A DNA stretch of 52,343 bases from an uncultured Acidobacteriia bacterium (GTDB taxonomy: Bacteria > Acidobacteriota > Terriglobia > Bryobacterales > Bryobacteraceae), in NCBI GenBank assembly GCA_903900705.1, contig CAIUOG010000098.1:1-52343 (forward strand). Reading direction: 5' to 3'. The notes beneath the pieces are model-generated. The model ran no database searches. It was not told the DNA's origin and was given only the letters and a program-made list of their open reading frames with translations. This document shows, piece by piece, positions 9,750 through 17,199 of the stretch (position 1 is its first letter; each line of letters starts with the position of its first letter). A program made the position numbers and the translations under genes.

Positions 9750-9777
9750 TTGTGGGTATCCGTAAATATCCTATAGT
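9750..9777 (+). promoter_or_regulatory. Candidate sigma-70 promoter for the 9792-11588 genes
   Basis: TTGTGG at 9750-9755 and TATAGT at 9772-9777 are separated by 16 bases in an AT-rich divergent gap. The predicted transcript would begin near 9784, leaving only about 8 bases before the GTG at 9792 and no Shine-Dalgarno sequence, so either initiation is nearly leaderless or the start is further downstream. Confidence 0.4.
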
Positions 9778-9791
9778 TATCCAAATTCAAC

Positions 9792-10145
9792 GTGGACCCC
9801 GGCATTCTGATTTGCGAAATTCAAAGCGTGGTCAGACGCGCTCCAACCCGGCAGGCAACGGTGGTTACCATCGCCTTTCCCGTGTTCGACGATCTGCGTC
9901 ACCGGCTTCTGGAATGGCTGGATGAGATTGAAGCGAATAACGCGCCCCTGATTCTGCCCTGTATGGCGGATACCCTCGCCCGGCTGCGGAAGGTGAAAGG
10001 CAGCGCGCGGCACCAGAGACTGGCTGAGTTTCTGGAGCATACGCTGGTGGCGGTGGAATCCGGCGACCCGGAAAGCGCACGCTTTATCCTGCTCACCGCC
10101 ATGGCCGCGTTCGGCTGGCCGTCTCAGTTCATCGGGCCACTTTAG
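9792..10145 (+). CDS. Hypothetical helical protein
   Basis: The 117-residue product is not recognised. It has no signal peptide or transmembrane segment and looks mostly helical ('FDDLRHRLLEWLDEIE', 'ADTLARLRKVKG', 'QRLAEFLEHTLVAVESG'). The GTG at 9792 is the only early start in frame, other than a GTG near 9829, and lacks a clear ribosome-binding site. It ends 12 bases before the ABC ATPase gene and reads in the same direction, so it is probably the first gene of that operon and may be an accessory or regulatory subunit. A long open frame on the opposite strand here shows no family motif and is judged a shadow. Confidence 0.6.
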   Translation: MDPGILICEIQSVVRRAPTRQATVVTIAFPVFDDLRHRLLEWLDEIEANNAPLILPCMADTLARLRKVKGSARHQRLAEFLEHTLVAVESGDPESARFILLTAMAAFGWPSQFIGPL

Positions 10146-10157
10146 ATACTGGTAGCA

Positions 10158-10940
10158 GTGTCCAGCCCATCTCTTCTCGAACTCCGCAACATTACCGTCA
10201 TGCGTGGCGACAACATCGCGCTGCGCAACCTGAGCCTCGCCATCGGCGCGGGGGAGCACGTCGCGATCCTCGGCCCGAACGGCTGTGGGAAATCCACGCT
10301 CATCAAGACCATCACCCGGGACTGTTATCCGCTGGCGAATCCGGAATCTTCGGTAAAGATTATGGGCGAGGCGATCTGGAATGTCTTCGAGTTGCGGAAT
10401 CTGCTCGGCATCGTGTCGAACGACCTGATGACGCAGTGTACGCGGGAGATCACGGGCTACGACATCGTGCTTTCGGGCTTTTTTTCGGGTATCGGGATCT
10501 GGCCGAATAACGAAGTGACGGACGCGATGCGGCAGAGGACCGGCGAGGTGCTGGCGATGCTGCAGGCCGCGCATCTGGCGGAAAAGCCGGTGGATGAGAT
10601 GTCGTCCGGCGAGGCGCGGCGTATGATGATCGGCCGCGCGCTGGTGCATGACCCGCGGGCGCTGCTGCTCGATGAGCCTTCCACCAGCCTGGATCTGTTT
10701 GCGCAGCATGAGTTGCGGGAGACGGTGCGGACACTGGCGCAGTCCGGGCTGGGGATTCTGCTGGTGACGCATCACCTGGCCGATATTATTCCTGAGATCG
10801 AGCGGGTGATTTTCATGCGCGGCGGACAGGTGGTGGGCGATGGGCCCAAGGCAAAGATGCTGACTCCGGAAAGTTTGAAGGGTCTTTTCGGTCTGGATGT
10901 GGAACTGGCGGAGCGGGACGGCTATTATCACCTCTGGTAG
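10158..10940 (+). CDS. ABC transporter ATP-binding protein (solitary)
   Basis: The product has 260 residues, all one ABC nucleotide-binding domain. Walker A is GPNGCGKST (39-47), the Q-loop position holds N ('GIVSNDL', about 88), the signature is MSSGEARR (148-155, versus the canonical LSGGQ), Walker B with catalytic glutamate is RALLLDEP (167-174), and the H-loop is 'LLVTHH'. The sequence is nearest to the YlmA/ModF or iron-siderophore ATPases. No permease or binding protein adjoins it; the next gene encodes a DUF1345-like membrane protein 6 bases downstream, which might substitute as its membrane partner. It starts with GTG. Function beyond ATP hydrolysis is not known. Confidence 0.88.
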   Translation: MSSPSLLELRNITVMRGDNIALRNLSLAIGAGEHVAILGPNGCGKSTLIKTITRDCYPLANPESSVKIMGEAIWNVFELRNLLGIVSNDLMTQCTREITGYDIVLSGFFSGIGIWPNNEVTDAMRQRTGEVLAMLQAAHLAEKPVDEMSSGEARRMMIGRALVHDPRALLLDEPSTSLDLFAQHELRETVRTLAQSGLGILLVTHHLADIIPEIERVIFMRGGQVVGDGPKAKMLTPESLKGLFGLDVELAERDGYYHLW

Positions 10941-10946
10941 GGGAAC

Positions 10947-11588
10947 ATGAAGCGCAACGCTCATCCGCGCTGGCCGGCTCTGCTGGCGGCTTTCGCCATC
11001 TGCGGCCTGTATTACTCGCTGCCGGAACACCTGACTTTGGGTCCGGGGTGGCTGCTGGCGGTGGTGACGGTGGCGCTGCTGGGGCCCACGAGTATCTTTC
11101 ACCGGAGGGGCATGGTGCGTCTCAATGAGATTTTCGCCTATGCCGGTTTGAGCGCGATCACTCTGGGGCTGATCTCTTCCCTGGCGCTGCTGGTGCGGCG
11201 CCTGCCGCTGCATAAGGATCCGCCGGTGGAACTGCTGCTGGCGGCGTCAGCCCTGTGGTTCAGCAATATCCTGCTTTTTGCGTCGTGGTACTGGCGGCTG
11301 GATGGCGGCGGACCCAATCAGCGGGATCAGCGTGGCGAGCACGTCGACGGGGCCTTTCTCTTTCCGCAGATGGTGATGGAGTCGGCACTCAAGAAGCAGA
11401 TGGGCGAGGAGGACTGGAGCCCCGGTTTTGTGGATTATGTCTTCCTCGCGTTCAACACCAGCACCGCATTCTCACCCACTGATGTGCCGGTGCTGACGCG
11501 CTGGGCGAAGGTCCTGATGATGATCCAGTCGTTGATTTCTCTTACGACCGTGGCGCTGCTGGCGGCGCGTGCCGTGAACATCCTCTAA
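10947..11588 (+). CDS. DUF1345-like integral membrane protein
   Basis: The 213-residue product has about five hydrophobic spans (approximately 10-26, 34-48, 65-84, 100-115 and 188-210). The last third, 'DYVFLAFNTSTAFSPTDVPVLTRWAKVLMMIQSLISL', resembles DUF1345 and the pore-plus-helix segment of ion-channel-like proteins, where a re-entrant loop precedes the final helix. It starts at ATG 10947 after a GGGGA site, 6 bases behind the ABC ATPase, so the two are co-expressed. Its last four bases overlap the end of the convergent glycosyltransferase gene. Transport or channel activity is an inference from fold resemblance only. Confidence 0.7.
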   Translation: MKRNAHPRWPALLAAFAICGLYYSLPEHLTLGPGWLLAVVTVALLGPTSIFHRRGMVRLNEIFAYAGLSAITLGLISSLALLVRRLPLHKDPPVELLLAASALWFSNILLFASWYWRLDGGGPNQRDQRGEHVDGAFLFPQMVMESALKKQMGEEDWSPGFVDYVFLAFNTSTAFSPTDVPVLTRWAKVLMMIQSLISLTTVALLAARAVNIL

Positions 11589-13375
11589 GGCAGGAACTGG
11601 CCGGCCAGTTCCTCGAACTCTGTGGGGGTAACCAGCTGGAAACGGAGATCGAGGGAACTGAAGCGCCGGAGATCCCGCTGCATTTCTTCGCCCGGCAGAT
11701 CGGAGCCCGCGAGATGGAGTTCCCCGGCCGCAACCCGAAACGGCAACACCCGCCACTTGCGGGCGATGGCCGCCGGGATGGTCCGCGTGACGGCTACGGA
11801 AACGGCGTCGGGCTCGGGTTTGCCGAGCTCCAGTTGATTTTGCAGTGCGAGGGCCTCGTAGAGTTGCGCTTCGGTGATCAGACCGAGGTCGAGCAGGTGC
11901 TCGCCAAACCGGCGGTTGGCCGGTTTGGTGTGGAGTGCGGCTTCGATATCGGGCTGGGGAATCCAGGCGGCAAGAATCTCGCCCAGGGGTTTCCGGTTGG
12001 TCAGCAGCGCTGCGCGCGTCGGGTAAGCGTGGTCTGTCTTGACCCAGCGAAGCGGTTGGCCGCGGATCCTTGCATTCGTGTATGACCAGACGGCGCGGCA
12101 GGCGGCGAAGCAGTTGATCCAGTTGCCCACGATCACGCGGACCGGCACGGCACAGGCAAAGCGGCGGCCGTAGATCCGCCAGGAACACCACATCCGGATG
12201 GCCGTGTGCAGGGCCTGCAGACTCAGCCCGACCTCGCAGGCCGGAGCGAAGGCGGAGGTTTCCTGTGCGAGGCCCCAGAGGTGGTGGGTCGCCGATGCCC
12301 AGGTCCACGTGACCGCGCCATAGACGAAGACGACATTGATCCCTGGCGTGATGAGATTTCCGACAAGCCCTTTTCGGTCTCTCCAGAACCAGTACAGGTG
12401 CCGGAAGGTTTCCGACGGGCCGTGGAACTCCCAGGACTGGAGAGTGATGCCGGTTACCCAGCGGGAGCGCTGGCGCACCGCGAGCCCGAAGTGTCGCGGG
12501 AAATACTCGCGGGTTGCGATGGGGCGGTTGTGGCGAATCCGGATGGGGATGAACTTCTGTTTCAGGCCCAGGCGGTGGACTCGGAAGCCGTTCTCGTAGT
12601 CTTCGGTGAGGCAAATGGGTTCGAAAATGCGGTTTTGATGGCTGGCCGCGAGCAGTTCGAGCGCGTGGCGGGAGAAGCCGGTGCCCACGCCGTTGGACGG
12701 GATGAAGCCGCCCAGGGTCTGCCGGGCCATCATGTCTTTGAACTGGTACTCGGCGAACTCATCGCAGTAGACTCCATGTGTCAATTCACGAAGCGGCGTG
12801 GGCAGCGCGAGTACGGGGATCTGGACAAAGTCGTTCCACTGCGCGTAGTAATTGATCCAGCGAAGAGCGTCGGGGTCCATCAGGTCTTCGGCGTCGTGGG
12901 TGAGGATCATGTCGAAGCGGACATTGTGCTGTTCCTCGTGCAGCAGCATCCGCTGATAGATCCAGTTAAGGCAATCGGCTTTCGAGGTGGGACCGTCGTG
13001 CGGGCAGACAGAGAGGTGGACGTTGGGGAACTGCTTCATGGCCTCGCGGATGGCGGCGAGGGTGGGCGCGTCGTTCGGGTAGGCGCCGATGAAGAACTCG
13101 AAACGGTCATAGCGGAGTTTGGTGACGTTGTTCTCCACCATCTTCCGGATGACTTTGTGCTCTTTCCAGAGGGCCACAAAGACGGCCATGAGGCGGGGTG
13201 GGGCGGCGTCCAGTTCCGCCTCCGTGGGGACGGCTTCGTTTGGGTGGGTGGCGAAATGCTGGCGGATGTAGCCCCAAAGCGCGGCGACATCGATGAGGAG
13301 ATCATCGAGTCCGTTAATGAGTACCCAGAACGCAAGGGGGATGAGCAGGCCCGCCACCCAGTGATCGATCCACAT
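11585..13375 (-). CDS. NfrB-like family 2 glycosyltransferase with C-terminal MshEN-like domain
   Basis: The 596-residue membrane glycosyltransferase resembles NfrB (phage N4 adsorption protein B). A membrane helix (8-32) is followed by a GT-A domain with 'KADCLNWIYQR', the metal-binding DAED (161-164), 'LTEDYENGFR' (catalytic acid near 258-260) and QRSRW (302-306, the QxxRW motif of processive transferases). Further hydrophobic helices lie near 330-420. The last 110 residues ('FGEHLLDLGLITEAQLYEALALQ', 'PAAIARKWRVLPFRV') match the MshEN domain of type II secretion ATPases, which in some proteins binds cyclic di-GMP. In NfrB relatives this arrangement couples exopolysaccharide synthesis to c-di-GMP. 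No NfrA-like outer-membrane partner is in view. The substrate is unknown. Confidence 0.85.
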   Translation of the reverse strand: MWIDHWVAGLLIPLAFWVLINGLDDLLIDVAALWGYIRQHFATHPNEAVPTEAELDAAPPRLMAVFVALWKEHKVIRKMVENNVTKLRYDRFEFFIGAYPNDAPTLAAIREAMKQFPNVHLSVCPHDGPTSKADCLNWIYQRMLLHEEQHNVRFDMILTHDAEDLMDPDALRWINYYAQWNDFVQIPVLALPTPLRELTHGVYCDEFAEYQFKDMMARQTLGGFIPSNGVGTGFSRHALELLAASHQNRIFEPICLTEDYENGFRVHRLGLKQKFIPIRIRHNRPIATREYFPRHFGLAVRQRSRWVTGITLQSWEFHGPSETFRHLYWFWRDRKGLVGNLITPGINVVFVYGAVTWTWASATHHLWGLAQETSAFAPACEVGLSLQALHTAIRMWCSWRIYGRRFACAVPVRVIVGNWINCFAACRAVWSYTNARIRGQPLRWVKTDHAYPTRAALLTNRKPLGEILAAWIPQPDIEAALHTKPANRRFGEHLLDLGLITEAQLYEALALQNQLELGKPEPDAVSVAVTRTIPAAIARKWRVLPFRVAAGELHLAGSDLPGEEMQRDLRRFSSLDLRFQLVTPTEFEELAGQFLP

Positions 13376-13441
13376 GCCGTATGGAGGTAGTGCCGGTAAC
13401 TACGGATAATTCTCAGATTTATTTTTGGGAGAGGGGAAGGA

Positions 13442-13516
13442 TGGAGGTGCGGGTCGGGATCGAACCGACGAATAAGGGTTTTGCAGACCCTGGCCTTACC
13501 ACTTGGCTACCGCACC
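13442..13516 (-). tRNA. tRNA-Cys (anticodon GCA)
   Basis: On the reverse strand a full cloverleaf can be drawn: acceptor GGTGCGG (5') with CCGCACC (3'), a D-arm around AAGTGGT, an anticodon stem AGGGT/ACCCT with loop CTGCAAA giving anticodon GCA, and a T-arm TCGGTTCGATCCCGA. The discriminator base is U, as required for cysteinyl-tRNA recognition, and the 3' CCA is encoded. It lies between two minus-strand glycosyltransferase genes. Confidence 0.95.
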
Positions 13517-13558
13517 GCTACGGTCAACAGAGCGAACTGCTCTCTTCGTAACGTAGCG
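13516..13558. other. Nested inverted repeat between glycosyltransferase gene and tRNA-Cys
   Basis: Outer arms CGCTACG (13516-13522) and CGTAGCG (13552-13558) enclose inner arms AGAGC (13529-13533) and GCTCT (13539-13543). In the minus-strand transcript this forms a two-tier hairpin just after the glycosyltransferase gene and just before the tRNA 5' end. No U-tract follows, so it may be a processing or weak termination element. Confidence 0.4.
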
Positions 13559-13575
13559 CGTTGCACGGGTAGAAG

Positions 13576-14649
13576 TCAATCCGGGAACAGAACCTGACGG
13601 TAGCGATCCACCGCCTTTTCGGGCGCATGGTGTTCGAGGATGTGCCGCCGGGCGAGCGCCCCGATGTCCCGTGCCACCTGCGGGAAACCGGTCACCAGTG
13701 CCATCTGGTTGAACAGATCGGGCCCTTCCGCCACGCCGGACGCTACGCGCAGGCAGGCCGCCTCCGGAATATCGGCGTTTTCCTCGCCTTCGGTGACGAT
13801 CACGGGTTTGCCCGCGCCCATCATGCGGATGGCGATTCCGGAGGTCTCCCCGGCGGCGGGGTACCGGAGGTTCAGGCAGCAATCGATGGTGGCGGTCGCG
13901 GTGCGCAGGTCGGCTTCGGTCAGGTGACCCAGGCGGTGAATTGCCGGGTATTGCGCTTCGGCTTCCAGAACCCGCCGCAGATCGCCCGAAACCGGGTCGC
14001 CGGCCAGCAGCAGCGCCGTATCCGGCCGCGCCGCGTGGAGCTTCCGGAAGGCCCGTATGCAGGGGAGGATTCGTTTGGTTTCCCGCAGATAGCCGAAAAT
14101 CCCGAACAGCGCCGTGCCCTGGCCGATCCCCAGTCGCTGGCGGAAGCGGGCTGTTTCGGCGCGGTCGGGCAGCGGGGCAGGGACGTAGAAGTGTGGGATG
14201 ACGTGCACGTTTTGAGCGCCATGCTCCCGGGCGATGCGCGCGGCGCCGGGGTTGTGCACAACCACGGCGCGGGAGTTTTCCACTGCCCGCCGCAACATCG
14301 CAAATCGGAAATAGCGCGGGTCCACGCCGGAACTGGCGCGCTCCGCCCAGAGCTCTTCGGCAAGATGCCGCCGCCACTCGCCATAGTTGTGGACGAATTC
14401 CGCGATGTACTTGTCGCGGGAGAGAGTGCCGAGCAGGAAGTGGTGCAGGACAGCGTCATGCAGGATGGCGATGCCCGGTTTGGCGAGCGCCCTGGCATAG
14501 ATGGCCGAGTGGAGAGCGTTGTTACCGAGATGGTACAGATCGAAAGCGGGACGGGGAAATGCCGCGAAGGCGCGGTCCAGGGTTTCCGCGTAATCCGCTA
14601 CGCCCGAACGCGCGCCGGGCGGGGGCGCGTGGTGCCAGTCCTTATACAA
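13576..14649 (-). CDS. GT-B fold glycosyltransferase (family 4 type)
   Basis: The product has 357 residues from the TTG at 14649. The frame is open further upstream, but that part lies wholly inside yggS in another frame, and the protein proper begins 'YKDWHHAPPPGARSGVADYAETL', the usual N-terminal strand and GxADY-type loop of this class. Visible features include 'NSRAVVVHNPGAARIAREHG', 'FGIFGYLRETKRILPCIRAF' at the C-terminal domain start, and the donor-binding stretch 'AGETSGIAIRMMGAGKPVIV' where the first glutamate matches the EX7E motif position. It should transfer a sugar from a nucleotide donor to a glycan or lipid. The gene overlaps the end of yggS by 8 bases and is probably translationally coupled. 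Confidence 0.82.
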   Translation of the reverse strand: MYKDWHHAPPPGARSGVADYAETLDRAFAAFPRPAFDLYHLGNNALHSAIYARALAKPGIAILHDAVLHHFLLGTLSRDKYIAEFVHNYGEWRRHLAEELWAERASSGVDPRYFRFAMLRRAVENSRAVVVHNPGAARIAREHGAQNVHVIPHFYVPAPLPDRAETARFRQRLGIGQGTALFGIFGYLRETKRILPCIRAFRKLHAARPDTALLLAGDPVSGDLRRVLEAEAQYPAIHRLGHLTEADLRTATATIDCCLNLRYPAAGETSGIAIRMMGAGKPVIVTEGEENADIPEAACLRVASGVAEGPDLFNQMALVTGFPQVARDIGALARRHILEHHAPEKAVDRYRQVLFPD

Positions 14650-15313
14650 GCTTTTTACGGCGGCCGAAAAGCGCGGTGCCCACGCGCACCCACGTCGCCC
14701 CTTCTTCGATGGCCACTTCAAGGTCGTTGGACATGCCAATCGAGAGTTCCGGCACACTGAATTTGGCGGCCAGTTCCCGCAGCCGGGCAAAATATGGCCG
14801 CGCGACCTCGGCGTCTTCGGACCACGGCGGCACCGTCATCATGCCGCGCAGCGAGAGGTTCGGGCAGGCGCGGATGGCGTCCACAATCGCCGAAACGTCG
14901 CCTTCTTCGGCGCCGCTTTTCGATTCCTCCCCGGAGAGCTTGACCTCGATCATCACATCAAGGGGTTTCGCTTCGGCGTTCAGGCGGGTGGCAAGTTTGG
15001 CGGCGTCCACCGAATCGATGGAGGAGAACAGTTGGGCGGCCTTTTTGGTTTTGTTGGATTGCAGGTGACCGATCAGATGGAAGCGGGCTTCGTTGAGGTC
15101 CTGCAGGACCGGTGACTTACGTTCCATTTCCTGCACATAGTTTTCGCCGAACTCGCGCAGACCGATGGCGTAGGCGTCGCGGATCACTTCCGGCGGGAAG
15201 ATTTTCGTGACCGCCAGCAGCCGGACATCGGCTGGTTTACGGTGCGCCCTCGCGCAGGCGTTTTCAATTCGTTCGCGGACGGCCAGAAGCCGGGACTCCA
15301 GAGAATCTTCCAC
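14642..15313 (-). CDS. yggS: YggS family pyridoxal-phosphate homeostasis protein
   Basis: The 223-residue product from the GTG at 15313 has the normal length of the YggS/PLPBP family, an alanine-racemase-fold PLP protein without enzyme activity that buffers PLP. Diagnostic segments are 'RLLAVTKIFP' with the PLP-binding K37, 'GENYVQEMERK', 'HLIGHLQSNKTKKA', 'SIDSVDAAKLA', 'LRGMMTVPP' and 'LSIGMSNDLEVAIEEGATWVRVGTALFG'. The upstream extension of the frame to 15826 has no family match, so the GTG is chosen. In many bacteria yggS sits with cell-division genes, whereas here it is coupled to a glycosyltransferase, which says little about its own role. Confidence 0.92.
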   Translation of the reverse strand: MEDSLESRLLAVRERIENACARAHRKPADVRLLAVTKIFPPEVIRDAYAIGLREFGENYVQEMERKSPVLQDLNEARFHLIGHLQSNKTKKAAQLFSSIDSVDAAKLATRLNAEAKPLDVMIEVKLSGEESKSGAEEGDVSAIVDAIRACPNLSLRGMMTVPPWSEDAEVARPYFARLRELAAKFSVPELSIGMSNDLEVAIEEGATWVRVGTALFGRRKKLV

Positions 15314-15437
15314 TCTGAACTGATGATAGCGTTTGGGACAATGGCTCTTGAGGCGCCGCCGGTACGGCTTTCCGATTTCCTGTACAATCGAGCAAACGCC
15401 CGGGCACCGGAACCGGGAAGGTCCACTCAACGAAATA

Positions 15438-16109
15438 ATGCCGCCACCAACTTTTGCCGAGATTGAGCCGATTTCTCTCAAAGACCGCGTGATCAACGCC
15501 ATGAAAGATGCGTTTCTGGAGGGCCACTTTAAGCCCGGGGACGCAATTGTGGAGCGCGAACTTGCACGGCAGATGAAGGTCGGGACGCCGGTGGTGCGGG
15601 AGGCGCTGATTTCGCTCGAAGGCCAGGGATTCGTGCGGCGTGTCACCAACACAGGCACGTTCGTCACGGAGTTCTCGCCGGATGAGATCCGCAATCTGTA
15701 CGCGTTGCGGGTGGAACTGGAAGCGCTGGCGCTCAAATGGGCTAAACCCCGCGTGACGGAGGCCGATCTCGAAGACCTCCGGAAACTGGTGGACGCTACG
15801 GTGGAGGCCGGTCGCCAGAGCAACAAGAAGCAGTTTCTGGAGTGCGACTACGCGTTTCACAGGCACTGCTGGAAACTGGCGGATAACCCGTTTCTTTCCG
15901 AAACTCTGGAGCGCCTGATGGCGCCGCTTTTTTCGTTTGTCGTGGTGGCGAGCGGGGCGGAACTCACGGAATCGATGGGTCGTGAGCATTACGCCATCAT
16001 CGACGCGCTGCGCTCTCTTGATGAGCCGGAATTCTCGGAGTCCGTCCGCAAAACCGTTACGGGCTTTGCCGCCCGGTGGCTGAACGCGATTGTAGACAAG
16101 CCGGAGTAA
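15438..16109 (+). CDS. GntR family transcriptional regulator, FadR/FCD subfamily
   Basis: The product has 223 residues from the ATG at 15438; the open frame reaches back to 15333 but that part overlaps the yggS promoter region. The winged helix-turn-helix (about 15-75) reads 'LKDRVINAMKDAFLEGHFKPGD', 'ERELARQMKVGTPVVREAL' and 'LEGQGFVRRVTNTGTFVTEF'. The C-terminal FCD domain (about 85-210) is all helical with 'DYAFHRHCWKLADNPFL' and 'EHYAIIDAL', whose acidic and histidine residues bind metal or carboxylate ligands in relatives. Such regulators usually repress sugar-acid or organic-acid catabolism. The DUF6807 gene 52 bases downstream may be a target; this is inferred from position only. Confidence 0.9.
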   Translation: MPPPTFAEIEPISLKDRVINAMKDAFLEGHFKPGDAIVERELARQMKVGTPVVREALISLEGQGFVRRVTNTGTFVTEFSPDEIRNLYALRVELEALALKWAKPRVTEADLEDLRKLVDATVEAGRQSNKKQFLECDYAFHRHCWKLADNPFLSETLERLMAPLFSFVVVASGAELTESMGREHYAIIDALRSLDEPEFSESVRKTVTGFAARWLNAIVDKPE

Positions 16110-16161
16110 TCTCGCCCGGCGCGCTCCGCCACGATGATCGCCGCTGTGATTTACTGAACTC

Positions 16162-17142
16162 ATGCATAAGTTGCTCGCGCTGGGCGTTCTGGCAGTGTTG
16201 CCGATCGCCGCACAGGTTAAGATTACGCAGGGTACGAACCAGATCGCCGTTGAGATCGATGGCAAGCCCTACACCACTTTCTTCTACGGCCCGGACGTGG
16301 CCAAGCCCTATCTCTGGCCGCTGCGCGCGCCGTCTGGAATCGCGGTGACCCGCTCGTTCCCAATGGATAAAGTGGCGGGGGAATCGACCGATCACCAGCA
16401 CCAGCGCTCCATGTGGTTTGCGCACGATTCGGTGAACGGCTTTGACTACTGGAACAACGAATTCTCCTACGACAGCGACCCGAAACAGGCCAAGGTGAAG
16501 CGCGGCCACATCTTCGTGACGAAGGTTGGCAAGGTGCAGAGCGGCAAGAGCGCGGGCGAGATTGACGAGTCTTCGGAATGGAAGCAGTCGGATGGTGTCG
16601 TGGTTCTGAATGAAGACCGTAAGATGATCTTCCACGCGGGAGGTCCGAACCGGGTGATTGATTTCGACTTCACGCTGACCGCGAAGGAAACCGTGACGTT
16701 CGGCGACGGTAAGGACGGCGTTTTCGGTATTCGCGTGGCCGCTGGTCTGGAAGAACCGGGCCCGAAGCAGCCTGCTGAACCGAAACGGACCGGCACGATG
16801 ACGAATGCGCAGGGCGGGAAGCTGGAAGCGGAATGCTGGGGCAAGCGGTCGGAATGGATGGACTATTCCGGCACCGTGGAAGGCCAGCAGGTGGGCATTG
16901 CGATTTTCGATACACCGGGCAACCCCCGCTACCCGACCTACTGGCATGCCCGCGGCTATGGCCTGTTCGCGAACAACATCTTTGGCGTGAAGCAATTCAC
17001 CAAGGGCGCGGAACCGGATGGCTCCATGACTCTCAAGCCGGGTGAAAAGCTGCACTTCCGGTATCGTGTGGTGATCCATCCGGGCGACGCGGCGAGCGCG
17101 AAGCTGGCGGATCTGTACAAGGCGTATATCTCAGCGAAGTAG
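16162..17142 (+). CDS. DUF6807 (PmoA-like) secreted protein
   Basis: The 326-residue product has a signal peptide (residues 1-18, ending IAAQ) and belongs to the DUF6807 family, named PmoA in databases from an early and misleading link with methane monooxygenase. Characteristic segments are 'GKPYTTFFYGPDVAKPYLWPL', 'RSFPMDKVAGESTDHQHQRS', 'DSVNGFDYWNN' and 'HPRYPTYWHARGYGLFANN'-like 'RYPTYWHARGYG'. The fold is probably a beta-sandwich related to sugar-binding mutarotases. In soil bacteria it occurs with polysaccharide or glycoside catabolism genes. It follows the FCD regulator by 52 bases and is followed by a strong hairpin. No active site can be assigned. Confidence 0.82.
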   Translation: MHKLLALGVLAVLPIAAQVKITQGTNQIAVEIDGKPYTTFFYGPDVAKPYLWPLRAPSGIAVTRSFPMDKVAGESTDHQHQRSMWFAHDSVNGFDYWNNEFSYDSDPKQAKVKRGHIFVTKVGKVQSGKSAGEIDESSEWKQSDGVVVLNEDRKMIFHAGGPNRVIDFDFTLTAKETVTFGDGKDGVFGIRVAAGLEEPGPKQPAEPKRTGTMTNAQGGKLEAECWGKRSEWMDYSGTVEGQQVGIAIFDTPGNPRYPTYWHARGYGLFANNIFGVKQFTKGAEPDGSMTLKPGEKLHFRYRVVIHPGDAASAKLADLYKAYISAK

Positions 17143-17160
17143 GCGGGGTGGTTCGGGGTT

Positions 17161-17195
17161 GCGTGCCATGTCTGGCATGGCACGCATTTCCTTTG
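17161..17195 (+). terminator. Hairpin terminator between convergent genes
   Basis: Perfect 10-base arms (GCGTGCCATG at 17161-17170 and CATGGCACGC at 17176-17185) flank a TCTGG loop, followed by the T-rich ATTTCCTTTG. It sits between the stop of the DUF6807 gene and the stop of mqnC (17200) and probably ends transcription of the former. Confidence 0.65.
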
Positions 17196-17199
17196 TGAG

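Noticed and set aside
12206-13390. A 394-codon plus-strand frame antisense to the NfrB-like gene
   Set aside because: No recognisable motif; the minus strand has DAED, TEDYE and QRSRW in order.
16162-17142. Particulate methane monooxygenase subunit A from the name PmoA
   Set aside because: The protein is a soluble, secreted DUF6807 protein with no membrane helices; the name is a database legacy.
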